A DNA stretch of 64,000 bases from NCBI GenBank assembly GCA_022315425.1, contig JAIUPT010000013.1:1116001-1180000 (forward strand), in the 5' to 3' direction. The position numbers were made by a program, and so were the translations under genes. Of the stretch, positions 44,485-54,805 are shown one piece after another. Position 1 is the stretch's first letter. Every line of letters starts with the position of its first letter. Origin of the DNA: Pseudevernia furfuracea. Its lineage: Eukaryota > Ascomycota > Lecanoromycetes > Lecanorales > Parmeliaceae. The notes under the pieces are model-generated. The model ran no database searches. It saw only the letters and a program-made list of their open reading frames with translations, and was not told the DNA's origin.

Positions 44485-45773
44485 TACAGTCCCCCTGACC
44501 TGTCAGGAATGATTTACGAGCATGGACCTTCAGAATTATGGTGGGGATCCTTTGGAGAACATGCAAAGAGAAGTGCAACAAAAGGGCACCAGCAAGGGAT
44601 AGAAGACTGTGGGGAGAATGAGGATGAAACAAATGAGAAGGGAAAAGGTGGGAATTTGCTATACGTGAGAGTCCGCAGAAGAGTCCACTCGGTCCGACCA
44701 AGAAGGCGAAAGTAATCACGAATGAATCGGAGGAGAATACGAAGAGGAAGATGACGCTAGCAAGGACGAGGGGGAAAAGGACGCGTCATTCAGAAGGTAC
44801 ATGTCATATGGGGTGTGATAACCATCTGCCGGAATGTGGTTTCTCTCTATCTTACGCTAAGGCTAACACGTGGCATGCTTGGAAAGCTTTTCGGCGATTT
44901 AGCATGTGCAAAATCCCTTTAGACATCTTCTTCATTTACTAAACCTTGCTCAGGAGCAACGCAAGACGGGCTTGGCCCAGGAAAAGGCACTGAAAATATC
45001 CGCCAAGAATACATAAAAGGTTGTGATTTACGTCGTTTAGAAGAACAAGTTCAAAAGAGAGCCAAAATTGGTAAGATTACCAAGACTAGCAAGAAGACTG
45101 GGGCAAAGGATAAACAAAAAAGGTATACTCGTATACTATCTGATGGTGAGACTAATTCTCGAGGAAGCAAATGGAACTTGGGGGGCATCGCTCCCATAAG
45201 CTTATCCGCCATGGCCTGACGTCTGCTAAGCGTCCCGGCATCGCTTGCCATGTCAGACACCAGTAATATTGGGCCTTCTACGAACCTTTACATGTACTCG
45301 CGCAGTCATTGGGATAGGAAATTTCATAAACAGCCTATTGAGTCTCTACTCAGTATCGGAAAATGATTATAGAACTTTTTGTCATGAGTATGTACAGTTT
45401 ATAGGCTGCTTCCGTGATGCCGCTCATCCCAAGTCCATAGACAAGGAACAAATCCACCCACTCCTCTCAAAACGAGGGCAATCCACAGGGTATCCGCGCT
45501 CAAATGACCAAAACGCCGCCCTTGTCTATCATTACATGCCCGGCATATATATCGTGTCTGATCGTGGCTTGATGTACTGTATATGCAAATTCGATGATGT
45601 CGACGTTGGAAGATAAATGGTGCAGGTAGTAAGGCAGGATTAGAAGAACATTGCGCGAGGCTTTTCAGTTGGCACAGGCGGCGGTTCTGGGCATGATAGT
45701 CTCTTGGAAATGGCGAACTCCAAATTTCATTGTTGGTGTCGAAATGAACAAAATCCGGGATATGTGGCGGGCC
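44485..45773. other. Intergenic debris, possible DDE transposase tail
   Basis: At about 44988-45140 one frame reads IRQEYIKGCDLRRLEEQVQK followed by a Lys/Thr-rich tail. This resembles the charged C-terminal tails that follow pogo/Tc1-type DDE domains in fungi, but no DDE core was found upstream. The frame at 45245-45616 is unrecognised. The rest holds nothing I can name. Confidence 0.3.
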
Positions 45774-47774
45774 TCATGGCAAAGCTGCTCGGTTGGAGGA
45801 GGCCACGACTGCAGGCTGCGGGACCGCCGGTGGCTGCGTCTGAGCCTGTTGCTGAGGTTGCGGACCCGAACGTGCTCGCGACTGTGCCTCCAGCAGAGCC
45901 ACCGCCCTATCCTTCCTCGCCTTCCTCTCCCTTTGTTTCGCCTCCTCTTGCGGGTCTGGCTTATAGCTACCAAACAGACCCCAGAAACGTCGACTTTTCT
46001 CCAACCCCACGACACCTATCATCGCAGTCTCGGACGCAACATCGCTTAGGGCGGCTTCATGGTTAAACCAGGGATCTTCAGAGAAGATGAAGCGTTCGCC
46101 GAAGATGACTGGATGAACACAGGTGTGGAGAACGTAGAAGATGACTTTGGCGGTTTTGTTGGGGGTGTCGAAAAAGCTCCAGTCGACCTCGACTTGTCCG
46201 AGCATGGAGCCTCGTCGCCCATCGGCGTATCTGACGTGCTGCTCGCTTGTAGGCAATGGTAAGATGGTGAGTTCGAGGCGTATGGCGTAATCGATGGACA
46301 TCAAGTTCGCTTCACAGCCTGTATCCAGCGAGGCCACTGTGTCTGTACTGTTAATACGCCCAAGAACCAATTGGCGGAGGCATTCGTCTTGTCGCGCTTC
46401 ATTAACGCCTTCGCTAAGAAGGTGGCCAGGAGGGGAGTTTGGATCAGAGGGTTCTGTCAGCTCGAGACGATGTCGATGTTTGCTCATTGTCTCGGTTTGT
46501 CGCAAGAAGCCGTTGCCGATGATGACGCCCTTGGAACAATTCTCCACAACGTAGAACGATCTGATGTGCTTTTCGTTTTCATCTTTGAACATCCATGATA
46601 GAGATACTCTTCCAATGCATGGTATTGGCTGGCCATCTGGGGCGACCAAGGTGGGTTCGTGGACGGGCTGTATTGGGATGGATGGGAAAAGGCTTTGGAC
46701 CAAGTTTTTGTCGATCACATCTTGGCTTGATCCGGTGTCAGGCAGAGCTTTTACGCAAATAGTTTCAACTGTCCCTGGAAGTTGGAACACTGGGGTGGGT
46801 ATGGGGCTCCTTTGGCTTACAATCCGTACATCAAGCTGCTGGCTCTGTCCGGAAGGCCGAGGGTTTTGAGAATTGAGAGCTTTGTGAAGTTCGACTACAT
46901 CCGATACAACCGAGATGAGACTTGGCGAGTGGCCTCTAGTCGATGTCGTTCTGCTTCGTGGTGGGTTTTGGAGCATCGGACCAATTGCAGCCATCGCATT
47001 TTTACCAGCTTTGATGGAGCCAACACGAGCTTGGGCCGCGGCCTGGGAGAAGAAATCCTGCATGGGTGGCTTATGATACACATAGCGATCTCGTAAGGCA
47101 GTCCACATAAGCCGTGCGCTAATCGAGCGGAGTTCTTGATGCAAGAGCGAATAGGATTCTGGTGACATTGAGAGACTTCTTAAGTACCGAAATCGTTCTT
47201 GCAGACTGAGTCCATCGGGAAGCATACGCCCTTGACCTTTGCTCGTTCCTTGATCCTTGCTCTTAGGTATCCGCGGGGCTGGTGGATCGAGAATAACAAT
47301 GCGCTGGCCCAGATATTGGCGCTCTAGGTCCGGCTCTTGGAGCATATGGAAGAAAACGTCGCAAAGTCCGCCGCTGAAGCGATGTAGTTGTTTCCCAAAC
47401 CACAAACCTCGACGGTGGATGCGGTCACAGATATCGTGATGACCAGTGAGGTGGGAAACCATGATTGCAGCACACGCTATGAAATCAATCTTCCAGATTG
47501 AAGTGATAGCTTGCTCACGCAGCAGCACCAGCATGGCGTTGGACCTGAAGTTTCTCGCCTGGAATCTGGCATACAGTGAGAGCGCTACACACACGATATA
47601 GACCAGGGCGCAGAGCTCGAGAAACACCGTCTTGTATCTAGCGCAGGTTGAACGAGTGGCCGAAAAAAGTTGGGCTTCACCTCTTGGCCATAGTAGCAGC
47701 AGCAGCCCCAAGCTCAACACTACCAAGGATATTGTAAGAGGAGGAGAGGTGAGACCGAGATAGGTTCCGAGCAT
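45774..47774 (-). CDS. Membrane-anchored protein with two retropepsin-like aspartic protease domains
   Basis: This is one intronless frame of 666 residues. The N-terminus has a hydrophobic helix (residues about 11-29, LTISLVVLSLGLLLLLW), a second (about 48-68, LELCALVYIVCVALSLY) and a weaker third near 95-108. A soluble region of about 200 residues without known motif follows. Two similar domains come next. Domain A (about 335-427) has ALPDTGSSQDVI (Asp346-Thr-Gly), a flap-like VAPDGQPIPCIGRVSLSW and GVIIGNGFL. Domain B (about 473-565) has ASLDTGCEANLMS (Asp484-Thr-Gly), YADGRRGSMLGQVEVDW and PVIFGERFI. The D-T-G plus hydrophobic-hydrophobic-Gly pairing is the retropepsin signature; each domain has one Asp, so the two could form an intramolecular pair. 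The tail is basic (KQRERKARKDR) then Gln/Pro-rich. No reverse transcriptase or gag lies nearby. Function unknown; a domesticated protease or adaptor is inferred. Confidence 0.75.
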   Translation of the reverse strand: MLGTYLGLTSPPLTISLVVLSLGLLLLLWPRGEAQLFSATRSTCARYKTVFLELCALVYIVCVALSLYARFQARNFRSNAMLVLLREQAITSIWKIDFIACAAIMVSHLTGHHDICDRIHRRGLWFGKQLHRFSGGLCDVFFHMLQEPDLERQYLGQRIVILDPPAPRIPKSKDQGTSKGQGRMLPDGLSLQERFRYLRSLSMSPESYSLLHQELRSISARLMWTALRDRYVYHKPPMQDFFSQAAAQARVGSIKAGKNAMAAIGPMLQNPPRSRTTSTRGHSPSLISVVSDVVELHKALNSQNPRPSGQSQQLDVRIVSQRSPIPTPVFQLPGTVETICVKALPDTGSSQDVIDKNLVQSLFPSIPIQPVHEPTLVAPDGQPIPCIGRVSLSWMFKDENEKHIRSFYVVENCSKGVIIGNGFLRQTETMSKHRHRLELTEPSDPNSPPGHLLSEGVNEARQDECLRQLVLGRINSTDTVASLDTGCEANLMSIDYAIRLELTILPLPTSEQHVRYADGRRGSMLGQVEVDWSFFDTPNKTAKVIFYVLHTCVHPVIFGERFIFSEDPWFNHEAALSDVASETAMIGVVGLEKSRRFWGLFGSYKPDPQEEAKQRERKARKDRAVALLEAQSRARSGPQPQQQAQTQPPAVPQPAVVASSNRAALP

Positions 47775-48713
47775 CGTGAGGGATAGGCTTGTGAAGAAAA
47801 GTACTTCAAGTCGAGCAGATGATGCCTTTGGAACGGTAAGCAGGATGGTTTTGTGAACGGTGTTTCTTCTCGAACCTTGAGGCCGCTTACTCTTGGGAAA
47901 GACATGGCGGTTGCTGATGTTCCCTTAACATCCGGCATGCCCTTCCAACACCAGCAGTATGTACCAGCTGAAGGCTGAGAAGAAATATTATGAAGTTGGT
48001 TGTAGCCTCGTTGGTAGGAGTTGGTGATGGGTCGTGAAGTCAAACGCACCGGGGCCGACGCTATATATTTTAGGGAGAGTGGTGCGTACAACAGGTGTAG
48101 TGCGGGGTGCGAAAAGGCCCTCAGAACAAAGCAATTGGGGCCACTGACTGGTCAATCAAACGGGAACGAGTGCAACGAAAGGCAACGAAAGGTATTCAGT
48201 GTATCCGTATCGTAATGAGCATAACGTCTTTGGAGACGCGGCGGGTCGAATTCAATGCTTGGATCCCCTCTCAACTTTGGCACGATCTTGTAGCCCCATA
48301 ATGCTGTCAGCCTCGAAGTATGGCGAGCAAGACAGGTAAGACTATCGCCCGAAAGGCTTTGGTGACCATGATCTGGCGGGGCTTTGCGTAAGCGCCTAGC
48401 TTTAGGGGCAGTCTGGCAGTGTGCATTGGTACGTACTTCCTTGGCGTCCAATCATTGTTGTGGGAATGATAAGGCTAGCGCGTAAGCAGGACACCTCCCC
48501 CGAAATCTGGGAAGTGGCTGAGCTGAAACAACTCGAAAGGATACGCCATAAAATAGGCTCACACGAGCCTGCTATCCTTCTGAGTCGGCCCGTCCGTGAC
48601 TTGGTCAGGCAGACTCCGAAATAGAATTCTTAAGACAGAGAGCCCCTTAAGGAAAAGAGTGCTCAGAGTCTAATGTTACGCTCAAGCAAAGTCCTTCTAA
48701 GTTTTTCGTCTAC
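47775..48713. other. Intergenic stretch, no supported gene
   Basis: This holds the promoter region of the minus-strand tandem-retropepsin gene and the promoter of the DUF6594 gene. Short frames are unrecognised. Confidence 0.45.
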
Positions 48714-49812
48714 ATGGCTATTTTACCCAGATATAACACCAATGTTCGCAAACAGCCATTGCGTCGTCAAGTTTCGCGTGTGCCAACAGCACGAGAGCTT
48801 GTGGTCCCCCCGCATGAAAGACAAACCACAGGCTATGCGCAAGCTGCAAGTTTCATGGCCACAGACAAAGAGCTTGCCGTTTATAGAAGATTCGATAGGA
48901 CTGCAGCCCGCGTGTTGTTGGTAATGCAAAGTGAGATACTGTGGAAACAAAATCGACTAGATACTCTCGACGAAGAAGATGCAAATGATCCAAAGGAAAA
49001 AGGGTTCCTGCCTTCAGCCACCATTTATGAAGAACTGCAAGAACGAGATCCTCGGGACGAAGAAAAACATAAGCTTTTGGGGGAACTGAGAAAGCTCTTA
49101 AAAGAATACTGTAAGTGATGATTTGCAAGTCTCAAGGTCTCAATTGGATTTTGTATGCTAACGTCAGCCTAGATGACCTTCTATCGGCACAAAGCGATGT
49201 GTTGAAACTTCCGAGTCCACCTGTTCGCGTTAAAAACGCGTTGACTGGGTGGCTTGACGATGCGCAATGCTTTGTGGGACTTGGGGAACAAGCATACTTC
49301 GAAGAGCATAAAGACTTGGTAGCCCTTAGACCTGCAAAGGGCGAGGACCGACTTTCTCAATTCCTAAGGGATCATTGTAGTCATTGGATGAAGGTATTCA
49401 AATGATGTTTCATTCTCTAGTCTTAGGTTCGATGCTGACCTAGTTGCACAGAAACCACGTGAATCGCACCGGCAACCGTGGGACAGGCTATATTACCTTC
49501 CAGAGACACGAATTTCCAAAGCCGTGGGAGTGCTTAGCATTCTTATGGCGGGCATTCTCCTCGTAGGGGCAATTATATCACTGTACTTCGTAACTGGACC
49601 AGCAGCCAGATTGGGTTTGCTGACATTGTGGACCGTCCTTTTCGCCTTTTCTGTCAGCGTCTTGTCGACAGCTCGGCGCTCAGAGCTCTTTGCAGCCACA
49701 GCAGCGTAAGGCAAACCACCAATATCCTACATGACATCGCTGACTTCGAACTAGGTACGCTGCGGTGCTAGTAGTATTCGTGAGCGGCAACTTAGCAAAC
49801 CCAGGCCAATGA
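48714..49812 (+). CDS. DUF6594 membrane protein
   Basis: Exons are 48714-49110, 49173-49393, 49452-49705 and 49755-49812 (309 residues), and all junctions keep frame. The N-terminal half has the family pattern: GYAQAASFMATDKELAVYRR, LDTLDEEDANDP and LRKLLKEY joined to YDLLSAQSDVLKLPSPP, then NALTGWLDD. The C-terminus carries three membrane helices: VGVLSILMAGILLVGAIISL, LGLLTLWTVLFAFSVSVL and, rebuilt across the last intron, FAATAAYAAVLVVFVSGN. RRSELFAATAAYAAVLVVF is the family's most conserved stretch. DUF6594 proteins are abundant in filamentous ascomycetes and of unknown function; several are near heterokaryon-incompatibility or NLR genes, a context similar to this one. The start MAILPRYNT is the first ATG of the frame. 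Confidence 0.92.
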
Positions 49813-52800
49813 CAACAGTCGAGAATTCTCACCATTTGCGCAGCCGACTACGTCTTTGAGATCCGAGGGTAGCATGAGCTCTCGAGTCATCCCACTCGAG
49901 AGACACTTCATGAGCGCAGAGTCCAGCGGCATCTTGTGCAAAAACAAGATCACCAGAGGAATGCTGTGTAAGTCTTGTATTACGCTGATACACCGGTCGA
50001 GTCCCCACTCCCTGTGGCACCTTTTCGCGCGCTCGATGATAATGGCAACGCGCTGTGAACAGCGAATATTCAAATTCGTTGGTCATAAGGGCACACGTAA
50101 GAGCTTATAAACAGAAGTATGGAAGCGCAGGGTCTTGTAATCGAACGTTTTGCTGTTGTTCAGTCATATTCAATACCTCTGCGAACGATAATTCCACACT
50201 CCCAGCTGCAAGAAACACGGCTGGAAACGGCCTCTGAGGTAGTTTCATAAGAGCTAAATCAGCAGAGCCAAGAGATTTGGGCTGGTCTTGGGTATGGGGT
50301 CATGAGTGTAGCCTTGCATGGTGTTTGAGGCTGCGCCGTGATGGTCGCACGTGGTTAGTGAGGCCTCGTGAAGGCCTGAACGGGTGATTGAGGATAGGGC
50401 GGGGCGAGAGAACGGCGATTGTAGCTGAATACAAGGCGTAATACAGCCTTGCCGGACGTCAAGAGCAAGGGGTCAGCATTTTTCAATAGAGTCGATTGGA
50501 TTAGGGCGCACATTTGTAGTCTCGTGCGTTTCTTGAGAGCACGCTTTGCCACGATTCAAGCCGTGCTAGCCCGTCCGTCCGAGCATCGTTTCGACTGTCT
50601 TAGCCTGCAAGAAGTTCCTAGCGAGCCTCCTTTGCCATAGCTCTTCGTCCGTTTCTGCTGTCTGTGTATTTCATCGATCGAAATCAAGCCGTCAACAAAA
50701 ATGATGAAGCGAAGCCTTCCTTTCGAAGAGGCAAACCAGCTTATGCACACCACACCACACCTAAATTGTCAACATCAACATAAATGCATGAGATGTAAAA
50801 CAAATAGAAATTACGTTCTGCTTGGGTTGCATGCGGATGTAGAGGTTAATGAGTACAAGCTGAATTGCATGATATTGGTAGTCATTCATTCAAACTTAAG
50901 AGAAGCCAAAAGCCAGTTTCTGAAATGCAATCCTTCAGCGCCAACGCAAGGCTGTGTTACGCCTGTGTGCTTTCATTGTATATCGCATTGTAATCGAAGA
51001 CGGAAAGCGCGTTCGACGATACGAGAACCACTTAGACAGTGATTTGGTTCCAGAGCCAGACCTCTTCTTCAAGTTTCGCCTGCCTTCGCAGATCTTTTCA
51101 AACCTCGTGAGGTGTTGTGTTGTCGACATCCCACTCAATGAACTCCTGATGTTCTTTGTCAAGTCCCTCTGCTTTCTCTCGCTCTCGTAGTCTTTCCGGG
51201 CACTAATGCCTGAGCTCACAACCACGAGTGACGTTCTATGACTCTCTTGCGGTTTCGCCCTAATAATATCTAGGTCTGATAGGGGCTGAGCGCACATTTT
51301 GATTGGCTTGGCGGGACTAGTAGGCAGAACTCGCCCACTCCTCTATGTCTTCTGATTCACTAAACTGCCGACACCCAATTCCCCTTCGCGCTATCGCATG
51401 GCCTAAATCAAGTGCTCCAATTATAATCAGCAGTCAGGGTTCAAAGAGGAGTGGTGCGCCGCCCCCCTCTCTAGCTCTTCGACTCATGCACTTGTAATCA
51501 ATCAGACCCGCACTCTTCGCGCTGCAGTCATCATGGACTCTTCTCTGGATAGACTCATGAGTCGAAAGGAATCAACCGATTTGAAAGACACACATACTCT
51601 GTCAGTCAACACTGGAAGTTACTGCACGATGAGTCGATGACACTTAGTATCTACCGGCGACGGTCCTTGCAGACAAAACCTTCTATAGCATGATGTCAGC
51701 CTCAGATGTAAAAATAAGAATACCCCTGACTATGATGGGGCACTTCGCATTATATCAGAAGATCGTTCGCAACGCCATAAAGGCTGATGATAGTACGTAT
51801 GGTACTTCGATATCATAGGAGTGAAGAACATGGTAAGACTGAGATTGGCCCTGAGGCGAGGAGTAGCGTATCAAAACACAACATCCCAGGACCAGATTTC
51901 TGAACCTTTGGTAGAGGGCGGTATCGGCGCCAAGGCAGAGAACATAGCGAATGAGTAAAGTAAACTGCAGGTGAACGGTCTCTCATTTGAAGAAGTTTGC
52001 CTATTGAATTGTCAACATTATGATCATTCTAATGCATAGAAAACACTTTCACGGGATGCTCTGGAGACTTCGTTGAGGATGCGTAAAGCTGATCTGATAC
52101 ATTGCATGTGGACTTCGAGAGCACAAAATTGGATAGATCCATAACACGCTCCCAGACTCTCGAAAGTGACCCCCACCTAGAATCATCTTAGCGCTATTCA
52201 GGACTCTAATAATATACTTAGGTACATTGCGGTAGTGGATTGGCGGCGTACATTAGACCGTTGATCACTTAGCGTCGCCAAACGGTTAGCGAAAGCTGCA
52301 GCTAAGAAATCCTCGACGCCCGATTTCTATGGCACAGCGAGTCAGTGATGGCTCACAACATTTCACAAGGATCAATGAATATGACCTTATTAATCTCCTT
52401 CAAACTCATTGACGCGTGAGACGAACAACGGCCTTGCTAAATGCTTTAAATGTATGTTGAACGGCTAAGACGAGACCTCTGATCTAAACCAAAATGTTAT
52501 GGCACAGCTGACAAGGCTTAGGAACTATCAAGGATGTCTCTCAACCTCTTGTAAGACTAATGCAATTGACGTGTTAGCAATCTTCAATGCGATAGGTGGG
52601 TGGTATGCGGGATTTGTTTTTGAATAATAATAGTTTGTGCTTCACTCAGTCTTGTGGCGTCTTTGCTAAACAAGCTTCAGATAACTGATTATAGGTTCTT
52701 TGGAGGTATAAGAGGAAAGCATGCCTCCTTCCTAATTCTTGAACGTCCATTGTTAATTGCTCTTGTTGATATCAAAATTCCGTCTTCTCTCCCACTTCCC

Positions 52801-52835
52801 TCTGACTTGGCTTTTCCACTTCGATTTCTATCAGA
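49813..52835. other. 3-kb stretch without a supported gene
   Basis: Frames such as 50701-51042 and 50954-51190 are short and lack motifs. No terminal repeats or transposase domains were recognised. The last 150 bases are the probable promoter of the NLP-type gene, with a pyrimidine-rich stretch just before the ATG at 52836. Confidence 0.45.
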
Positions 52836-53973
52836 ATGCTTCTCGGCCCGCTCGTTGCTGTGCTTCTGATGACAACCGCTCAAACGAGCCTTGCAGTCAC
52901 TACATTCGATGATGATACCATGGAAACTCTCCTAAACGAGGGTGGTTTAGGTCTTGCTATGAGCTATGCGCCAGTGTGGAATTTTGGCCAGCCTCAGACG
53001 CAGGGTTATTCGCCACCATGCTATCCAACGTGGGCATTTGGGGGCTCACCGACCACCAATGACACTTATGACCTTGCGCATCAGACTCCAGGAGCGGGCT
53101 TGTGTCGTTACCCAGACGTTGGTTGCGGCTGTCGTAACCCTGGCGTACCGGTTGGCACCGAGGCGCCTCCTTTCCCAATCTACTACACATACGAGCGTTG
53201 CTCCAGTACCGAAGTGCGAGTGTTGTACAACCTGTTCTACGAGAAAGACGGCGCAAGTGGCGCGGTCATAGATACGGGACACCCTTAGTCAGTCCAAAAC
53301 CCTTTTAACCATGGTGCCGGTACTGATAAAACAAAGTGACTGGGAAAGTGTGGTCGTGATATTCCAGAAAAATTGGCATTGGAATCAATGGTATTTACTT
53401 TGGGAACCTTATCTCCTATTCCTAGGCTACCATGGCAAATACAATCGCGGCAGCTCGCGGGGATACTGGACCCAATTCTATACTGTCAGCGATGAGGATA
53501 TTGCTAACAACAACATCATTGGCAATAACAATGCCAAATGGGAAGACCATCCAAAGGTTTACCCGTCCTGGTCGAAACACGCAAACTTCGATAGGCCCTA
53601 TAAAGGACCGCTCGATTCGATAGACCAGTCTACGATGTCGGCATATCGATCTGACGAATGGTGGAACTACGTCGATAGTAACTTCTACATTCGTGCCGAT
53701 TCCTCGACTGAAGCTGGACAAGCTCTCCTGGCAGCGGATTGGCAAGGAGCAACCAGTGTCCCTCCTAGAGTGCATGAAGGAATCTGTAAGATCCAAGGAC
53801 AATATCTACACGATGAACTTTTTGTTATTCCGGTTTGCCATTTTCGACCAGGAATTTGTGCTTTTGCGCTGACGATCTGCAGGACAAAGATGCAGACCCT
53901 GTCTCCTAGCTTACAGCTCTTTCCCAGGCCAATGGAAGAGCTTGGTGTACCGCTAGAAAGCCTATCGTCTTAG
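52836..53973 (+). CDS. Secreted NPP1/NLP-family protein, divergent member
   Basis: Exon 1 (52836-53287) starts with a signal peptide (LLGPLVAVLLMTTAQTSLA). It continues with YAPVWNFGQPQ, CYPTWAFGGSP, paired cysteines, and RVLYNLFYEKDG, the start of the NPP1 fold. A 49-base intron (53288-53336, GTCAGT...ACTGATA...AAAG) leads into exon 2, so the conserved heptapeptide region reads GHPYDWE where typical NLPs have GHRHDWE. Exon 2 continues with WESVVVIFQKN, GYHGKYNRGSS, HPKVYPSWSKHANFD and YRSDEWWNYVD. The frame stays open to 53973. A GTAAGA at about 53785 may start another intron, so the C-terminus is uncertain. NLPs are apoplastic proteins, some of which bind plant sphingolipids and cause necrosis. 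Whether this divergent form does so cannot be judged, because metal-binding positions are changed. Confidence 0.8.
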
Positions 53974-54805
53974 AAGTAGGAAGATGTGAGAATTTTGGTG
54001 GAGACGGTGTGGCGTGCTGATTAGGTTAGAATGAAGGTAGGAGAGATTGCGGATACTCATATGCGTCATGTTTGAGTATTCGAACTTTCGAGTCGCGGTA
54101 CACATCATCTCACAGGCAACGCTTAGAGAATGAATTTCGCAGTCCTACAAATTCCCTTTCCACAGCACTCAATCACACTTGCCTTAATGGAGAAGGCTCT
54201 TGTAATTCATCATAACACAATGAAATACCCACGTAGTAAGACCAAAGAGTTGGCAGCCACGCAACCGCAAATCAGCCTTGCCCAAAGATCAGCCTTCCCA
54301 ACTATCACACAAGGCTCGGAAGATATTCGGGAAAGCTGAGGTAGTAAGACGTGCATGATGAATCCTTCGTTAGCCGTCGAAGGCAGGTCTTCCGATTCCT
54401 TAATGCCTATGATTAACGCACGTGGTGTACACTGTGATAATTCCATTTCGCTCAATCCGTTCTCTTCTACGGCTCTCTCTAGCTCTTTATTTTCCATTTT
54501 TTCGGTTTTGGCCGCTGCACAGCCTGAAGAAAGTGAGGCTAATCGGACCGGAAGATGCCCAGTGCTTTTCCATAAGCCGGACGATACGTGCTCGAGTCTA
54601 GAAACTTTCCATTGTAATATCTTCATACGCAGGCGAATCTGCAGCGGGCCAGCAGCCGTAGCCTCGCCTCTGTCATCCGCAAACACACAAATTCCTCCTT
54701 TCCATTTATCTCTAGCGAATCTTGCTAGATAATTCGAAAGCCGGATGAATCCTGCCCCAGCCACTTCGAAAACACAAAAGACATTGTCAGATTTTTGGCA
54801 GTGCA
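53974..54805. other. Intergenic stretch, no supported gene
   Basis: Frames on both strands (for example 54210-54821 minus, 54355-54732 plus) overlap each other and show no domain. I see no RNA gene. Confidence 0.45.

Noticed and set aside
53311..53336. Start of a separate gene at 53311 for the second half of the NLP-type protein
   Set aside because: The upstream exon ends exactly where the NPP1 motif continues, and a 49-base intron with a branch-like ACTGATA rejoins the two.
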